Both the position numbers and the translations under genes were made by a program. Shown here one piece after another: positions 1-8,644 of a stretch of 62,336 nt of DNA (within the stretch, counting starts at the first letter, position 1; each line of letters opens with the position of its first letter). The notes below the pieces were generated by a model. That model ran no database searches, was not told where the DNA came from, and saw only the letters and a list, made by a program, of their open reading frames with translations. The stretch lies in NCBI GenBank assembly GCA_002748065.1, contig PDRJ01000015.1, positions 1-62,336 of the forward strand. The letters are read 5' to 3'. This stretch comes from Bacteroidota bacterium. Its GTDB lineage: Bacteria; Bacteroidota; Bacteroidia; Bacteroidales; BM520.

Positions 1-1784
1 CGTCCCTGCTTCTGCAGCACCTGACGAATCTGTCGGTGGTTCTCCTGTTTATACCAAAAGAAAAACATGCGTTGGGATTTCTTCTCCTTTTGCGACTTGG
101 CTGTGTAGATGGGGTTGCCGGTGTAAGGATCCAACCCGGTGTAGAACATCACGGTGGCAAGGGTCATGGGCGTGGGGGTGAAATCCTGAATCTGTTCGAG
201 CCGGAACCCCATGGCCTTGGTCTCAGCCGCAAGATGGGCCATGTCTGTAAGCCTGCTTCCCGGGTGGCTGCTGATAAAGTAGGGAATGAGTTGTTGTTTC
301 AGCCCCGCAGCCTTATTGATCCTGTCAAACTGTTTTTTGAAGCGGTGGAACTGGGAGAAACTTCCCTTGCGCATCAGCTTGAGTACCGTATCAGAGGTGT
401 GCTCGGGGGCAACCTTTAGCCGCCCACTTACGTGGTGTCGAATCAGGCTCTCGGTGTAGGCTTCGGTGTGGTAGTTGCCATGGTGGTTTTCGGGAATAAG
501 CATATCATAGCGTACACCGCTTCCAATGAAGAGGTGTTTTACGCCGGAGATTTTTTTCGCTTTTCCGTAGAGTTCGGTCAAGGGGGCATGATCCGCATTC
601 AGGTTTTTGCAGATGTTGGGAAAAATGCAGGAGGGACGGGTGCATTTTCGGCAGAGCTCTTCGTTGTGTCCCTTCATTCGGTACATGTTGGCAGAGGGCC
701 CTCCCAGATCGGTGATGGTGCCGTAAAAATCGTCCATCGCTGTCACTGCTTTCACCTCCTTTAGGATGGATTTTTCACTGCGGGAAGCGATAAACTTGCC
801 CTGATGCGCCGAGATGGTACAAAAGGCACAGCCCCCAAAGCATCCCCGGTGGATGTTTACGGAGTGTCGGATCATCTCATAGGCAGGGATGGCACCCCTT
901 TTCTTGTATTTGGGGTGGGGCATGCGCGTGAAGGGAAGCGCATATACCTGGTCCAACGCCTGGCTCTCCACCGGGGGGTAGGGTGGGTTTACCTGTACGT
1001 AGAGCGCTCCCTGCTGCTTCTGGATCAGGGTCTCCGGCGTCATCCTGTTGGATTCGGTCTCAATGAGTTTGAAGGCCTTGGCAAAGGCACGTTTGTCGTT
1101 ACAACACTGCTCATACCCTGGTAAGAAACGACCCTGTGCCGTGGGTTTCTCCGTGAGAAAGGCTGTTTGCGGGATGTCCCGCAGGGTGCTGATATGCGAA
1201 CCCTCCTGTAGCCTCTTGGCAATCTCCGTGATGGCTGCCTCCCCCATCCCGTAAACCAACAGGTCGGCCTTGGCGTCTGAAAGCACCGACGGCTTCAACC
1301 GATTCTCCCAGTAATCGTAGTGGGTGAGCCTTCGTAAGGAGGCCTCAATGCCCCCGATGATCAGTGGTGAGTCCGGGTAGAGTTGTTTGATGATGTTACT
1401 GTACACGGTGAGGGCATAGTCAGGACGGAATCCGGCCTGGTTGCCCGGAGTGTAGGCATCGTCAGAGCGGAGACGCTTGTTGGCGGTGTAGTGGTTCACC
1501 ATGGAGTCCATATTCCCCGAAGAGATGCCAAAGAAGAGACGGGGCGCGCCGAACTTCTTGAAGTCGCGTAGGTCATCTTTCCAGTTGGGTTGGGGGATGA
1601 TGGCGACCTTTAGTCCGAGGTCTTCCAATACCCGTCCAATCACGGCGATGCCAAAGGCAGGATGATCCACATAGGCATCCCCGGTGATGAGAATAACATC
1701 CGGTTGTTGCCAACCTCGCTTCTTCATCTCCTGCTTGGTGATGGGCATCCAATCGGTGATAGGACGTGGTGTCTCTTTCTTCAT
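1..1784 (-). CDS. YgiQ-family radical SAM protein (3' end cut by window edge)
   Basis: About 594 codons are visible from the ATG at 1784; the C-terminus runs off the window at base 1. The N-terminus MKKETPRPITDW leads into the ITGDAYVDHPAFG block typical of the YgiQ (UPF0313) family. A radical SAM motif CFGGCAFC lies at about residues 315-322, where three cysteines (C315, C319, C322) should hold a 4Fe-4S cluster that cleaves S-adenosylmethionine. A DUF3362-like C-terminal part follows with conserved HPG and TPTPMT segments. The substrate of the family is not known to me. The gene lies downstream of mtnA but has its own strong promoter inside the last codons of mtnA, only 7 nt from the ATG, so its mRNA may be leaderless. 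The family assignment is confident; the function is open. Confidence 0.9.
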   Translation of the reverse strand, partial: MKKETPRPITDWMPITKQEMKKRGWQQPDVILITGDAYVDHPAFGIAVIGRVLEDLGLKVAIIPQPNWKDDLRDFKKFGAPRLFFGISSGNMDSMVNHYTANKRLRSDDAYTPGNQAGFRPDYALTVYSNIIKQLYPDSPLIIGGIEASLRRLTHYDYWENRLKPSVLSDAKADLLVYGMGEAAITEIAKRLQEGSHISTLRDIPQTAFLTEKPTAQGRFLPGYEQCCNDKRAFAKAFKLIETESNRMTPETLIQKQQGALYVQVNPPYPPVESQALDQVYALPFTRMPHPKYKKRGAIPAYEMIRHSVNIHRGCFGGCAFCTISAHQGKFIASRSEKSILKEVKAVTAMDDFYGTITDLGGPSANMYRMKGHNEELCRKCTRPSCIFPNICKNLNADHAPLTELYGKAKKISGVKHLFIGSGVRYDMLIPENHHGNYHTEAYTESLIRHHVSGRLKVAPEHTSDTVLKLMRKGSFSQFHRFKKQFDRINKAAGLKQQLIPYFISSHPGSRLTDMAHLAAETKAMGFRLEQIQDFTPTPMTLATVMFYTGLDPYTGNPIYTAKSQKEKKSQRMFFFWYKQENHRQIRQVLQKQG

Positions 1785-1791
1785 GCGACCG

Positions 1792-1822
1792 CAAAGATAG
1801 GGTTTACGTTTGCTCAAACAAA
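1792..1822 (-). promoter_or_regulatory. Bacteroidetes-type promoter of the ygiQ-like gene
   Basis: On the minus strand TTTG (1822-1819) is followed after exactly 19 nt by TATCTTTG (1799-1792), a perfect match to TTTG-N19-TAnnTTTG. The -33 part lies inside the last codons of mtnA. The -7 box ends 7 nt before the ATG at 1784. Confidence 0.75.
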
Positions 1823-2859
1823 CGGGCAATGGCGCCGCGCTCCGCCTTAATAAGCCCCTTGTCGGTGATGATTCCCGTGATAAGTGCTGCGGGAGTTACG
1901 TCGAAAGCCGGGTTGATGGCCTTTGAGCCGGGTGCCGACACGCGGATGGTGTGCATGATGCCCCGACTGTCCGGGCCGGTCTGATAGTGTACCTCCTCTT
2001 CTCCACGCTGTTCGATGGGGATGTGAGTCCCGTCGGGGCAAGAGAGGTCGAAGGTGCTCCGTGGTGCCGCCACATAGAAGGGAATGCCAAAATGGTGGGC
2101 TACGATGGCCTTCTCAAAGGTTCCTATCTTGTTGGCCGTGTCCCCATTGGCGGCAATGCGATCAGCTCCTACAATCACCATGTCCACCTCCCCCTTCTCC
2201 ATAAGCCATGCGCCGGCATTGTCGGGAACAATGGCGTGGTCGATGCCGGCATTCACCAACTCCCAGGCGGTGAGTCGTGCCCCCTGGCTTCGGGGACGGG
2301 TCTCATTGGCCCAGACAAAGAAGGTCTTGCCCTGCTCTTTGGCAAGGTGAATCACAGAGACCGCCGTACCGTAATCCACGAAACCTAACCATCCGGCGTT
2401 GCAGTGGGTCATCACTTTCATTTTATCCTGGATAAGCTCACGGCCATAGAGGCCGATGGCGCGCCCCTCCTGGATGTTCTCTTGGGCAATGTTTTGAGCC
2501 TCAAGGATGGCTGCTTCTGTTCCTCCGGAGAGGCCGGCATCATAAACCCGCTCCATGGCATAGAAAAGGTTCTGTGCCGTGGGGCGTGTTTGCCGAATGG
2601 TTTGGGCCGCCTCTCTCAGGAACGTTTCCCGCTCCGTAGTGTTGTCGGCTTCCATGAAGGCCTGCGCCATGGCAAAGCCCCCTGCGGCTCCGATGGCACC
2701 GGCACCGCGGGTAATCATCCTTTGGATGGCCATACAGGTATCCCGGTAGTGGTCAGCCCTAAAGATGGAGAACTCAAAAGGGAGTTTGTTCTGCTCAATC
2801 ATAAAAACCGTATGGCCCTCCATGCGGATGGTGAGGTAGTGGGTATCTTTTACGTTCAT
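1804..2859 (-). CDS. mtnA: S-methyl-5-thioribose-1-phosphate isomerase (MtnA-like)
   Basis: 351 residues, the usual length for the eIF2B-like MtnA family. It should convert methylthioribose-1-phosphate to methylthioribulose-1-phosphate in methionine salvage, in the cytoplasm. The expected catalytic cysteine is C153 in THCNAG and the catalytic aspartate is D233 in GADRIAANGD. The substrate loop reads RGAGAIG (51-57), where many family members have RGAPAIG. It follows the M20 hydrolase by 18 nt on the same strand, so the two are probably cotranscribed. No other methionine-salvage gene is seen nearby, so activity on a related sugar phosphate such as 5-deoxyribose-1-phosphate cannot be excluded. 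Confidence 0.9.
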   Translation of the reverse strand: MNVKDTHYLTIRMEGHTVFMIEQNKLPFEFSIFRADHYRDTCMAIQRMITRGAGAIGAAGGFAMAQAFMEADNTTERETFLREAAQTIRQTRPTAQNLFYAMERVYDAGLSGGTEAAILEAQNIAQENIQEGRAIGLYGRELIQDKMKVMTHCNAGWLGFVDYGTAVSVIHLAKEQGKTFFVWANETRPRSQGARLTAWELVNAGIDHAIVPDNAGAWLMEKGEVDMVIVGADRIAANGDTANKIGTFEKAIVAHHFGIPFYVAAPRSTFDLSCPDGTHIPIEQRGEEEVHYQTGPDSRGIMHTIRVSAPGSKAINPAFDVTPAALITGIITDKGLIKAERGAIARLFEQT

Positions 2860-2877
2860 GGTGTGGTGGGTTGATTG

Positions 2878-4089
2878 TTAATGGGGCGTTTGCCGATGCG
2901 ACATCTCCGAAAGTACTAAGTAGGCCATAAAAGCCACTCCCTGCTGCAACGCCTCTTCGTCAATATCAAACCGGGCGGTGTGTAGGTTTGCGGTGATGCC
3001 CTTCTCCCTGTTTCCGGTGCCCAGACGGAAGTAGGTGCCGGGCACCTCTTTGAGGAAGTAGGCCATGTCATCGGCAGTCATGCGTTGGGGGAGCGTTTTC
3101 ACTCGGGAATCCCCAAAATATTGTTGGGCATACCGCTGTACCCGCTCCGTAACGGCAGGGTCGTTGTATAGCGCCGGGTAGCCCTTGGAGATTGTGACCT
3201 CTGCGGTGGCGCCATGGCTTTGGGCAATGCCGCTTACCGTCTCCCGGAGCAGGTCATGCAAGGTGGCTCGCCATGCATCGTCAAAGGTGCGGATGATCCC
3301 CTCCATCTCCACATGATCCGGGATCACATTGGCCAAGCCATCGGCCACCATCTTACCCACGGAGATGACCGTTGGCATGGCGGGGTGAGCCCTTCTGCTT
3401 ACCAGGGTCTGTAGAGCCAGCACAATCTCCGAGGCCACCACCACCGGATCAATGTTGAGGTGGGGCGTGGCGCCATGTCCGCCCTGGCCCATCACCCGGA
3501 TATAAAATTCATCGGTGGAAGCCATATATTTCCCGGGACATAACCCTACGGTTCCCGTCTCTAACTCAGGAAGGACATGCTGCCCAAAGATGAGATCCGG
3601 CTTGAGCGTTTGGAAGATCCCCTCCTTCAGCATGATCCGGGCACCACCGGGATGCCGCTCCTCCGAGGGCTGAAAAATTAACATGACCCTTCCTTGAAAA
3701 TGGTTTCGCAGGTCGTTTAAAATCTTTCCGGTACCCAGCAGCATGGCCGTGTGGGCATCGTGGCCACAGGCGTGCATGTATCCGGGACGGGTTGAGCAGT
3801 ACGCCTTTCCACTCTCCTCCGCGATGGGAAGTGCGTCCATATCTGCCCGTAAAGCAATGACCGGACCGTGGGAAGAGGGTACCCCTTCAATGAGTGCCAC
3901 CACCCCGGTCGTGGCAATGTTAGCCCGGTAGGGAATGCCCCACTGGGAGAGCTTTTGTTGTATTAACTCGGAGGTCTTGAACTCATCAAAGGCAATCTCA
4001 GGGTACGCGTGGATCGTCCTTCTGAGGCTGATCACCTCCTCCGCAAGTTCTTGAGCCAGCTTCTCAACAAGGGGTCTAATTGCATCCAT
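2878..4089 (-). CDS. M20-family amidohydrolase (N-acyl amino acid / hippurate hydrolase type)
   Basis: 403 residues from the ATG at 4089. A longer in-frame reading to 4182 is possible, but its extra 31 residues are not conserved-looking and it would start upstream of the -7 box. Metal-binding motifs of M20 peptidases are clear: HACGHDAHT (C108, H110), the EE pair in QPSEER (143-144) and H171 in GQHVLP. GHGATPH marks the dimerisation/lid domain. The family removes acyl groups from N-acyl amino acids or cleaves small peptides. It lies first in a two-gene unit with mtnA. The specific substrate is unknown. Confidence 0.88.
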   Translation of the reverse strand: MDAIRPLVEKLAQELAEEVISLRRTIHAYPEIAFDEFKTSELIQQKLSQWGIPYRANIATTGVVALIEGVPSSHGPVIALRADMDALPIAEESGKAYCSTRPGYMHACGHDAHTAMLLGTGKILNDLRNHFQGRVMLIFQPSEERHPGGARIMLKEGIFQTLKPDLIFGQHVLPELETGTVGLCPGKYMASTDEFYIRVMGQGGHGATPHLNIDPVVVASEIVLALQTLVSRRAHPAMPTVISVGKMVADGLANVIPDHVEMEGIIRTFDDAWRATLHDLLRETVSGIAQSHGATAEVTISKGYPALYNDPAVTERVQRYAQQYFGDSRVKTLPQRMTADDMAYFLKEVPGTYFRLGTGNREKGITANLHTARFDIDEEALQQGVAFMAYLVLSEMSHRQTPH

Positions 4090-4094
4090 AGAGA

Positions 4095-4102
4095 CAAAGA
4101 TA
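4095..4102 (-). promoter_or_regulatory. -7 box of the M20 hydrolase gene
   Basis: TATCTTTG on the minus strand matches TAnnTTTG. It ends 5 nt before the ATG at 4089, which supports that start and suggests a leaderless or nearly leaderless mRNA. No good TTTG box sits 19-21 nt upstream. Confidence 0.5.
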
Positions 4103-4285
4103 ATGGAAATGACCGTATCGTTCGCATATTCTTCGCCGCTTTGTGGCAAAGTTGGAAGCCGAAAGAAAATTTGCCACCCCATAAAGCGCCTGGAAGTGTT
4201 TTTTTTATGGAGAGAAGTACTTTCTTATTAGTTTGATAATGAGTCTGTTATGTGATTTTTGAAAAGGGGTATCCCTCACCGGCTT

Positions 4286-4316
4286 TTTGCCATGCTGTGA
4301 TCTTTTTCTATATTTG
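4286..4316 (+). promoter_or_regulatory. Promoter of the acyl-CoA synthetase gene
   Basis: TTTG (4286-4289), a 19-nt spacer, then TATATTTG (4309-4316) match the Bacteroidetes housekeeping promoter. The ATG chosen for the downstream gene (4332) is 15 nt after the -7 box. An upstream in-frame start at 4287 would lie inside the promoter. Confidence 0.75.
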
Positions 4317-4331
4317 AGCAAAATTGTAAGA

Positions 4332-6236
4332 ATGAGAACTATACCAAATCTGTTTAAGGAGAGTGTTGAACTTTTCTCGAACAACACGTTCCTGTTAGAA
4401 GATAAGGGTGAAGGATATTATGAGACTACATACAAAGAGGTTGAACACCAGGTAAACACGTTAGCTTGTGCCTTGCTCCGTCTGGGGGTACAGAAGGGTG
4501 ATCGTCTGGCTATCCTCTCTGAGGGAAGAAATCAGTGGATTATTTCAGAATTGGCGGTGTTGGCTTGTGGCGCCGTGAATGTGCCCCTTTCGGTGAAGCT
4601 TACGGAGAAGGAGGTGCTGTTTCGCCTTCGCCACGCCGGGGTGCGCTTTGTCTTCTCCAGTGCCCTCCATGGCAGCAAGGTGAAAGCGGTGCTTGATGAC
4701 CTGCCCGAAGTGGAGAAGTTGATCTATTATGATGAGCAGCCCGACTATGGCCACAAAGAGATGGCATATAGTGCGTTGATTGCCGATGAAACAGCACTGC
4801 ATCAGGAGTTTGACCAGGTGTTGGAACAACGTACAGCAGCGTTGGTGGAAAACGATCATGCCAACATCTGTTACACCTCCGGCACCACCGCCGACCCCAA
4901 AGGAATTGTGCTTACCCATCTGAACTATTACGCCAATGTCTATCAGAGTTACACGCTGATGGATATCCCGGAGACTTACCGCACGCTGATTCTTCTTCCG
5001 TTGGATCATAGCTTTGCCCATACGGCCGGGTTCTACTCCTTTATGCGAAAGGGAGCCGGGGTGGGGTTTATCAAGTTGGGAAAAACCTCTAACGAGATCC
5101 TTCGCAATATTCCGTATAGCATTCAACAGATAAAACCCAACCTGTTGATGAGTGTACCGGCATTGGCCAAATCGTTTAAGAAGAATATTGTAAGTGGCGT
5201 AAAAGAGAAGGGGAAGTTTACCTCATGGTTGCTGTGGAGCGGCCTTCAGGTGGCCTACCGCTACAATAAAGAGGGGTATAACAAGGGAAGCGGACTGAGC
5301 TTCTTGTTGAAACCTTTGGTCTGGCTCTACGACAGGGTGGTCTTTCAAAAGGTGCGTGCCTTCTTTGGCGGCAATCTTAAATTCTTTATCGGTGGTGGCG
5401 CTTTGTTGGATATCGATCTCCAACGTTTTTATTATGCGCTGGGTCTACCCATGATGCAGGGTTACGGACTCTCCGAAGCCTCTCCCGTAATTAGCTCCAA
5501 CGCGCTGCATAAGCACAAGTTGGGCTCCAGTGGAGGCCTGGTTGCTCCCATGGAGTTGAAAATTGTCGATAACCAGCGGAAAGAGTTGCCCGTAGGAGAG
5601 AAGGGAGAGATTGTGATCCGTGGGGAGAATGTGATGGCCGGCTACTGGAAGAATGAAGAGGCCACCAAGGAAGTATTAGAGGATGGATGGCTCTATACGG
5701 GAGATATGGGGTATATGGATCCTGATGGGTTTCTCTATGTGTTGGGCCGATTTAAGTCACTGCTTATCAGTAATGATGGAGAGAAACATAGTCCCGAAGG
5801 TATCGAAGAGACTCTGGTGACCAACAGTGAGGTGATCGAAGAGTTAATGCTCTACAACGATCAAAATCCCTATACCGTGGCATTGATCCACCCCAACTTT
5901 GAGGTGTTGAAGCGGAAGGTCTCCAAACGCGGTGTCACTCCCAACTCTATCCGGGGTATCGACATTGCCCTTCAGATCGTGAAGGAGGAGATTGACCCCT
6001 ACCTTACAGGAGGGAAGGATGAAGTGCTTTTCCCCGATCGATGGCTTCCTGCGGCCATTGGGTTGCTGCCTGAAGGATTTAACGAAAAGAACGGTTTTCT
6101 TAACTCTACCATGAAGATGGTTCGTGGAAAAATCACGGAGCATTATCGGGAGTTATTGGATTACCTCTATACGCCAGAAGGGAAACCTGTTCACAATGAG
6201 CGAAATAAAAAATTACTAGAACAAAAACTCAAATAA
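4332..6236 (+). CDS. AMP-dependent long-chain fatty acyl-CoA synthetase
   Basis: 634 residues of the adenylate-forming (ANL) superfamily. The ATP-binding P-loop YTSGTTADPKG is at about residues 181-191, GYGLSEASP is the AMP-binding motif, and YTGDMGYMD precedes the hinge to the small C-terminal domain. The large size and order of motifs fit long-chain acyl-CoA synthetases, which activate fatty acids through an acyl-adenylate and then form the CoA thioester. It is probably a peripheral membrane or cytoplasmic enzyme. It stands alone with its own promoter. The start at 4332 (MRTIPNLF) was preferred over 4287 because the latter falls in the promoter. Chain-length preference cannot be read from the sequence. 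Confidence 0.9.
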   Translation: MRTIPNLFKESVELFSNNTFLLEDKGEGYYETTYKEVEHQVNTLACALLRLGVQKGDRLAILSEGRNQWIISELAVLACGAVNVPLSVKLTEKEVLFRLRHAGVRFVFSSALHGSKVKAVLDDLPEVEKLIYYDEQPDYGHKEMAYSALIADETALHQEFDQVLEQRTAALVENDHANICYTSGTTADPKGIVLTHLNYYANVYQSYTLMDIPETYRTLILLPLDHSFAHTAGFYSFMRKGAGVGFIKLGKTSNEILRNIPYSIQQIKPNLLMSVPALAKSFKKNIVSGVKEKGKFTSWLLWSGLQVAYRYNKEGYNKGSGLSFLLKPLVWLYDRVVFQKVRAFFGGNLKFFIGGGALLDIDLQRFYYALGLPMMQGYGLSEASPVISSNALHKHKLGSSGGLVAPMELKIVDNQRKELPVGEKGEIVIRGENVMAGYWKNEEATKEVLEDGWLYTGDMGYMDPDGFLYVLGRFKSLLISNDGEKHSPEGIEETLVTNSEVIEELMLYNDQNPYTVALIHPNFEVLKRKVSKRGVTPNSIRGIDIALQIVKEEIDPYLTGGKDEVLFPDRWLPAAIGLLPEGFNEKNGFLNSTMKMVRGKITEHYRELLDYLYTPEGKPVHNERNKKLLEQKLK

Positions 6237-6391
6237 TTTTTTATCCCCAATGGTAGGGCGTTATAAGGCTGTTTTTGGGGGAGATAAAAAGAATGGCGTG
6301 AATTTTGCAACAGCTCCTTGAGGTAGCGGCTCTTTGCTGTTTTTCAGGGAGTGTCCTATCAAATGTATCGAATATTAATATGTAAAAATCC

Positions 6392-6925
6392 ATGAATATG
6401 AAACAGACACTTATTATTGTTTTTGCCCTATTGCTCACTACTGCACTGTTTGCACAGCATGGTGAGAAGGCTTACAAGGTGCCGGCAGTTGACCTTACCA
6501 CCGTAGATGGAGAACCCTTTAACACCGGTGATATTGAGAACGATGGCAACCCCATCATTATCAGCTTTTGGGCACTATGGTGCAAGCCTTGTATCAAGGA
6601 GTTGAATACCATTGCTGAGGTGTATGAGGACTGGGTAGATGAGACCGGCGTTAAGATTTATGCCGTCTCCATCGATGATAGCCGTTCGAGCTCTCGGGTA
6701 GGCCCTACGGCCAATGGTTACAGTTGGGATTATGAAATCCTTCTTGACAAAAATCAGGAGTTTAAAAAAGCCCTTAACGTGAACATGATTCCCCATATGT
6801 TCCTCTTGGATGGCGAGGGAAACATCGTTTGGCAACACACCTCCTTCGCCGAGGGTGCCGAGCTTGATCTTATCGACAAGGTACGCAAGGTGGCAAAAGG
6901 TGAAAAGATTGAGGATACGCATTAA
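6392..6925 (+). CDS. TlpA/ResA-type periplasmic thioredoxin-like protein
   Basis: 177 residues with an N-terminal signal peptide ending near LFAQ (residue 22). The thioredoxin fold carries the redox motif WCKPC (C64, C67) after FWALW, and a cis-proline segment IPHMFLLD further on. Such proteins reduce or exchange disulfides in the periplasm. It is the first of three genes on the plus strand (gap of 9 nt to the next) with a DUF6029 barrel and an Omp28-type lipoprotein, so it probably serves the folding or maturation of envelope proteins made by this unit. The start could also be the second Met at 6398. Confidence 0.88.
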   Translation: MNMKQTLIIVFALLLTTALFAQHGEKAYKVPAVDLTTVDGEPFNTGDIENDGNPIIISFWALWCKPCIKELNTIAEVYEDWVDETGVKIYAVSIDDSRSSSRVGPTANGYSWDYEILLDKNQEFKKALNVNMIPHMFLLDGEGNIVWQHTSFAEGAELDLIDKVRKVAKGEKIEDTH

Positions 6926-6934
6926 CGAAATCGT

Positions 6935-8638
6935 ATGAAAAGGATAGTTGTTTTTCTTGTACTGCTGAGTATCAGTAGTGCGAGTGTGGTGTTGGCGCAG
7001 GGCGTGTTGTCCGGTGGCCAGGTGCATGGTAATTTCCAAACCGATATGCAGTACTATACCGATGACGAGGTGCTGGGCATTAACGATTCTACACTCAACG
7101 GACGGCGTGTGGGCTTGAACGGATTTCTCGATTTGACCTACACCAACAGGAACTTCTCGGCGGGGATGCGCTATGAAGCCTATCTCTCTCCAATGCTTGG
7201 ATTTGATCCTAAATATGAGGGGCATGGGATCCCTTACTACTATGCCCGCTATAACAGTAAATATGCAGATGTTACCGTGGGGAACTTTTACGAGCAGTTT
7301 GGAAATGGATTGATATTCCGGACTTACCAGGAGTGGAACCTGGGGTACGACAATTCATTGAACGGCCTGCGTGTAACTCTTCGTCCCTACCAAGGGATTA
7401 CCCTAAAAGGGGTTGTGGGAACACAACGCTACTACTGGGAGAAGTACCGGGACGGCAACCGTGGAGTGGTTCGTGGCGGTGACGTGGAGTTTTACCTGAA
7501 CGATATCTTTAAAGGACTGCAAGGGAAGAAAACCCATATCATCCTTGGAGGTAGTGTGGTGAGTAAGTATGAAAAGGTGACCTCTAAAACCACGGTGATC
7601 AACGACTCTATCTTTGAGTATAACCTCCCGGCTAATGTGGCCGCTTTCGCCGGACGCCTGAATATCAGTCGCAGCGGATTTATTTTCCTTACGGAATATG
7701 CCTATAAGATGAATAACCCGTCGCAGTATAACAATTACGTATATCGGCCAGGACAGGCACTCTTCTCCTCCCTGAGCTACTCTACCAAGGGGTTGGGAGT
7801 CGTATTATCCATGAAACGGGTGGATAATATGAGTTTCAAATCGAAGATGACGGAAGATGAGAATATGTTGGATATCAACTTTGTACCCCCATTGACCAAA
7901 ATGCATCACTACAGCCACCCCACCATGTATCCCTATGCAACCCAGTTGAATGGGGAGTACTCTTTTCAGGGGGATGTGGTCTATACCATTCCCCGGCGGT
8001 CGAAGTTGGGCGGAAAGTACGGGATGAATATCTCCGTGAACTATGCGGTGGTCTATGATATCGATAAGCAACCTCTTGGTGAGGGTATAACTATAGGTCA
8101 AACTGGAACGTTGGGCTACAATAGTGATTTCTTTAAGTTCGGCGGTAACCTCTTCTTTCAGGATTTTAACGTGAAGGTTACGAAGAAGTTCTCCAAAAAG
8201 TGGAAAGGGGTGTTTACCTACCTGAACTTAGTTTATGATAAGGATGTGATCGAGGGGCACCATAACGAGTATGGAAAAGTCTATGCCAATATTGGGGTAC
8301 TTGATGTGATTTATAAGATTACACCTCGCCATTCGTTGCGTACCGAGTATCAGATGCTTTTTACCAAGCAGGATAGGGGTGACTGGGCTACGTTGACCCT
8401 GGAATATAACATTGCACCCAAGTTCTTTGTCTCGGTGATGGACGAGTATAATTATGGAAATCCCAAGGAGGAAGAGCAGACGCATTATTTTAACGTGGCC
8501 GCCGGCTATATTATGGATGCTACCCGTGTAGCACTCTCCTTTGGTCGTCAGAAGGAAGGCCTGTTGTGTGTGGGAGGCGTTTGTCGTCAAGTACCTGCCG
8601 CCACAGGGGTTACATTAACGATTACCAGTAGTTTTTAA
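6935..8638 (+). CDS. DUF6029-type outer-membrane beta-barrel protein
   Basis: 567 residues with a cleavable signal peptide (cleavage near SVVLAQ). The rest is rich in alternating aromatic and polar residues, with many YY/YF pairs and a C-terminus ending in phenylalanine (TITSSF), as in outer-membrane barrels. The conserved stretch around YYYARYNSKYADVTVGNFYEQ-type sequence (about 100-125) is what I recognise as the DUF6029 family of Bacteroidota. Function is unknown. It sits between a TlpA-like thioredoxin and an Omp28-like lipoprotein, and this three-gene order suggests a shared envelope role. Two cysteines near the C-terminus (CVGGVC) could be a substrate of the neighbouring thioredoxin. 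Confidence 0.75.
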   Translation: MKRIVVFLVLLSISSASVVLAQGVLSGGQVHGNFQTDMQYYTDDEVLGINDSTLNGRRVGLNGFLDLTYTNRNFSAGMRYEAYLSPMLGFDPKYEGHGIPYYYARYNSKYADVTVGNFYEQFGNGLIFRTYQEWNLGYDNSLNGLRVTLRPYQGITLKGVVGTQRYYWEKYRDGNRGVVRGGDVEFYLNDIFKGLQGKKTHIILGGSVVSKYEKVTSKTTVINDSIFEYNLPANVAAFAGRLNISRSGFIFLTEYAYKMNNPSQYNNYVYRPGQALFSSLSYSTKGLGVVLSMKRVDNMSFKSKMTEDENMLDINFVPPLTKMHHYSHPTMYPYATQLNGEYSFQGDVVYTIPRRSKLGGKYGMNISVNYAVVYDIDKQPLGEGITIGQTGTLGYNSDFFKFGGNLFFQDFNVKVTKKFSKKWKGVFTYLNLVYDKDVIEGHHNEYGKVYANIGVLDVIYKITPRHSLRTEYQMLFTKQDRGDWATLTLEYNIAPKFFVSVMDEYNYGNPKEEEQTHYFNVAAGYIMDATRVALSFGRQKEGLLCVGGVCRQVPAATGVTLTITSSF

Positions 8639-8644
8639 TAAAGA

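Noticed and set aside
36..1571. Plus-strand ORFs over the first 1.5 kb
   Set aside because: They are shadows of the minus-strand YgiQ-like gene, which is missing from simple ORF lists because its 3' end is outside the window.
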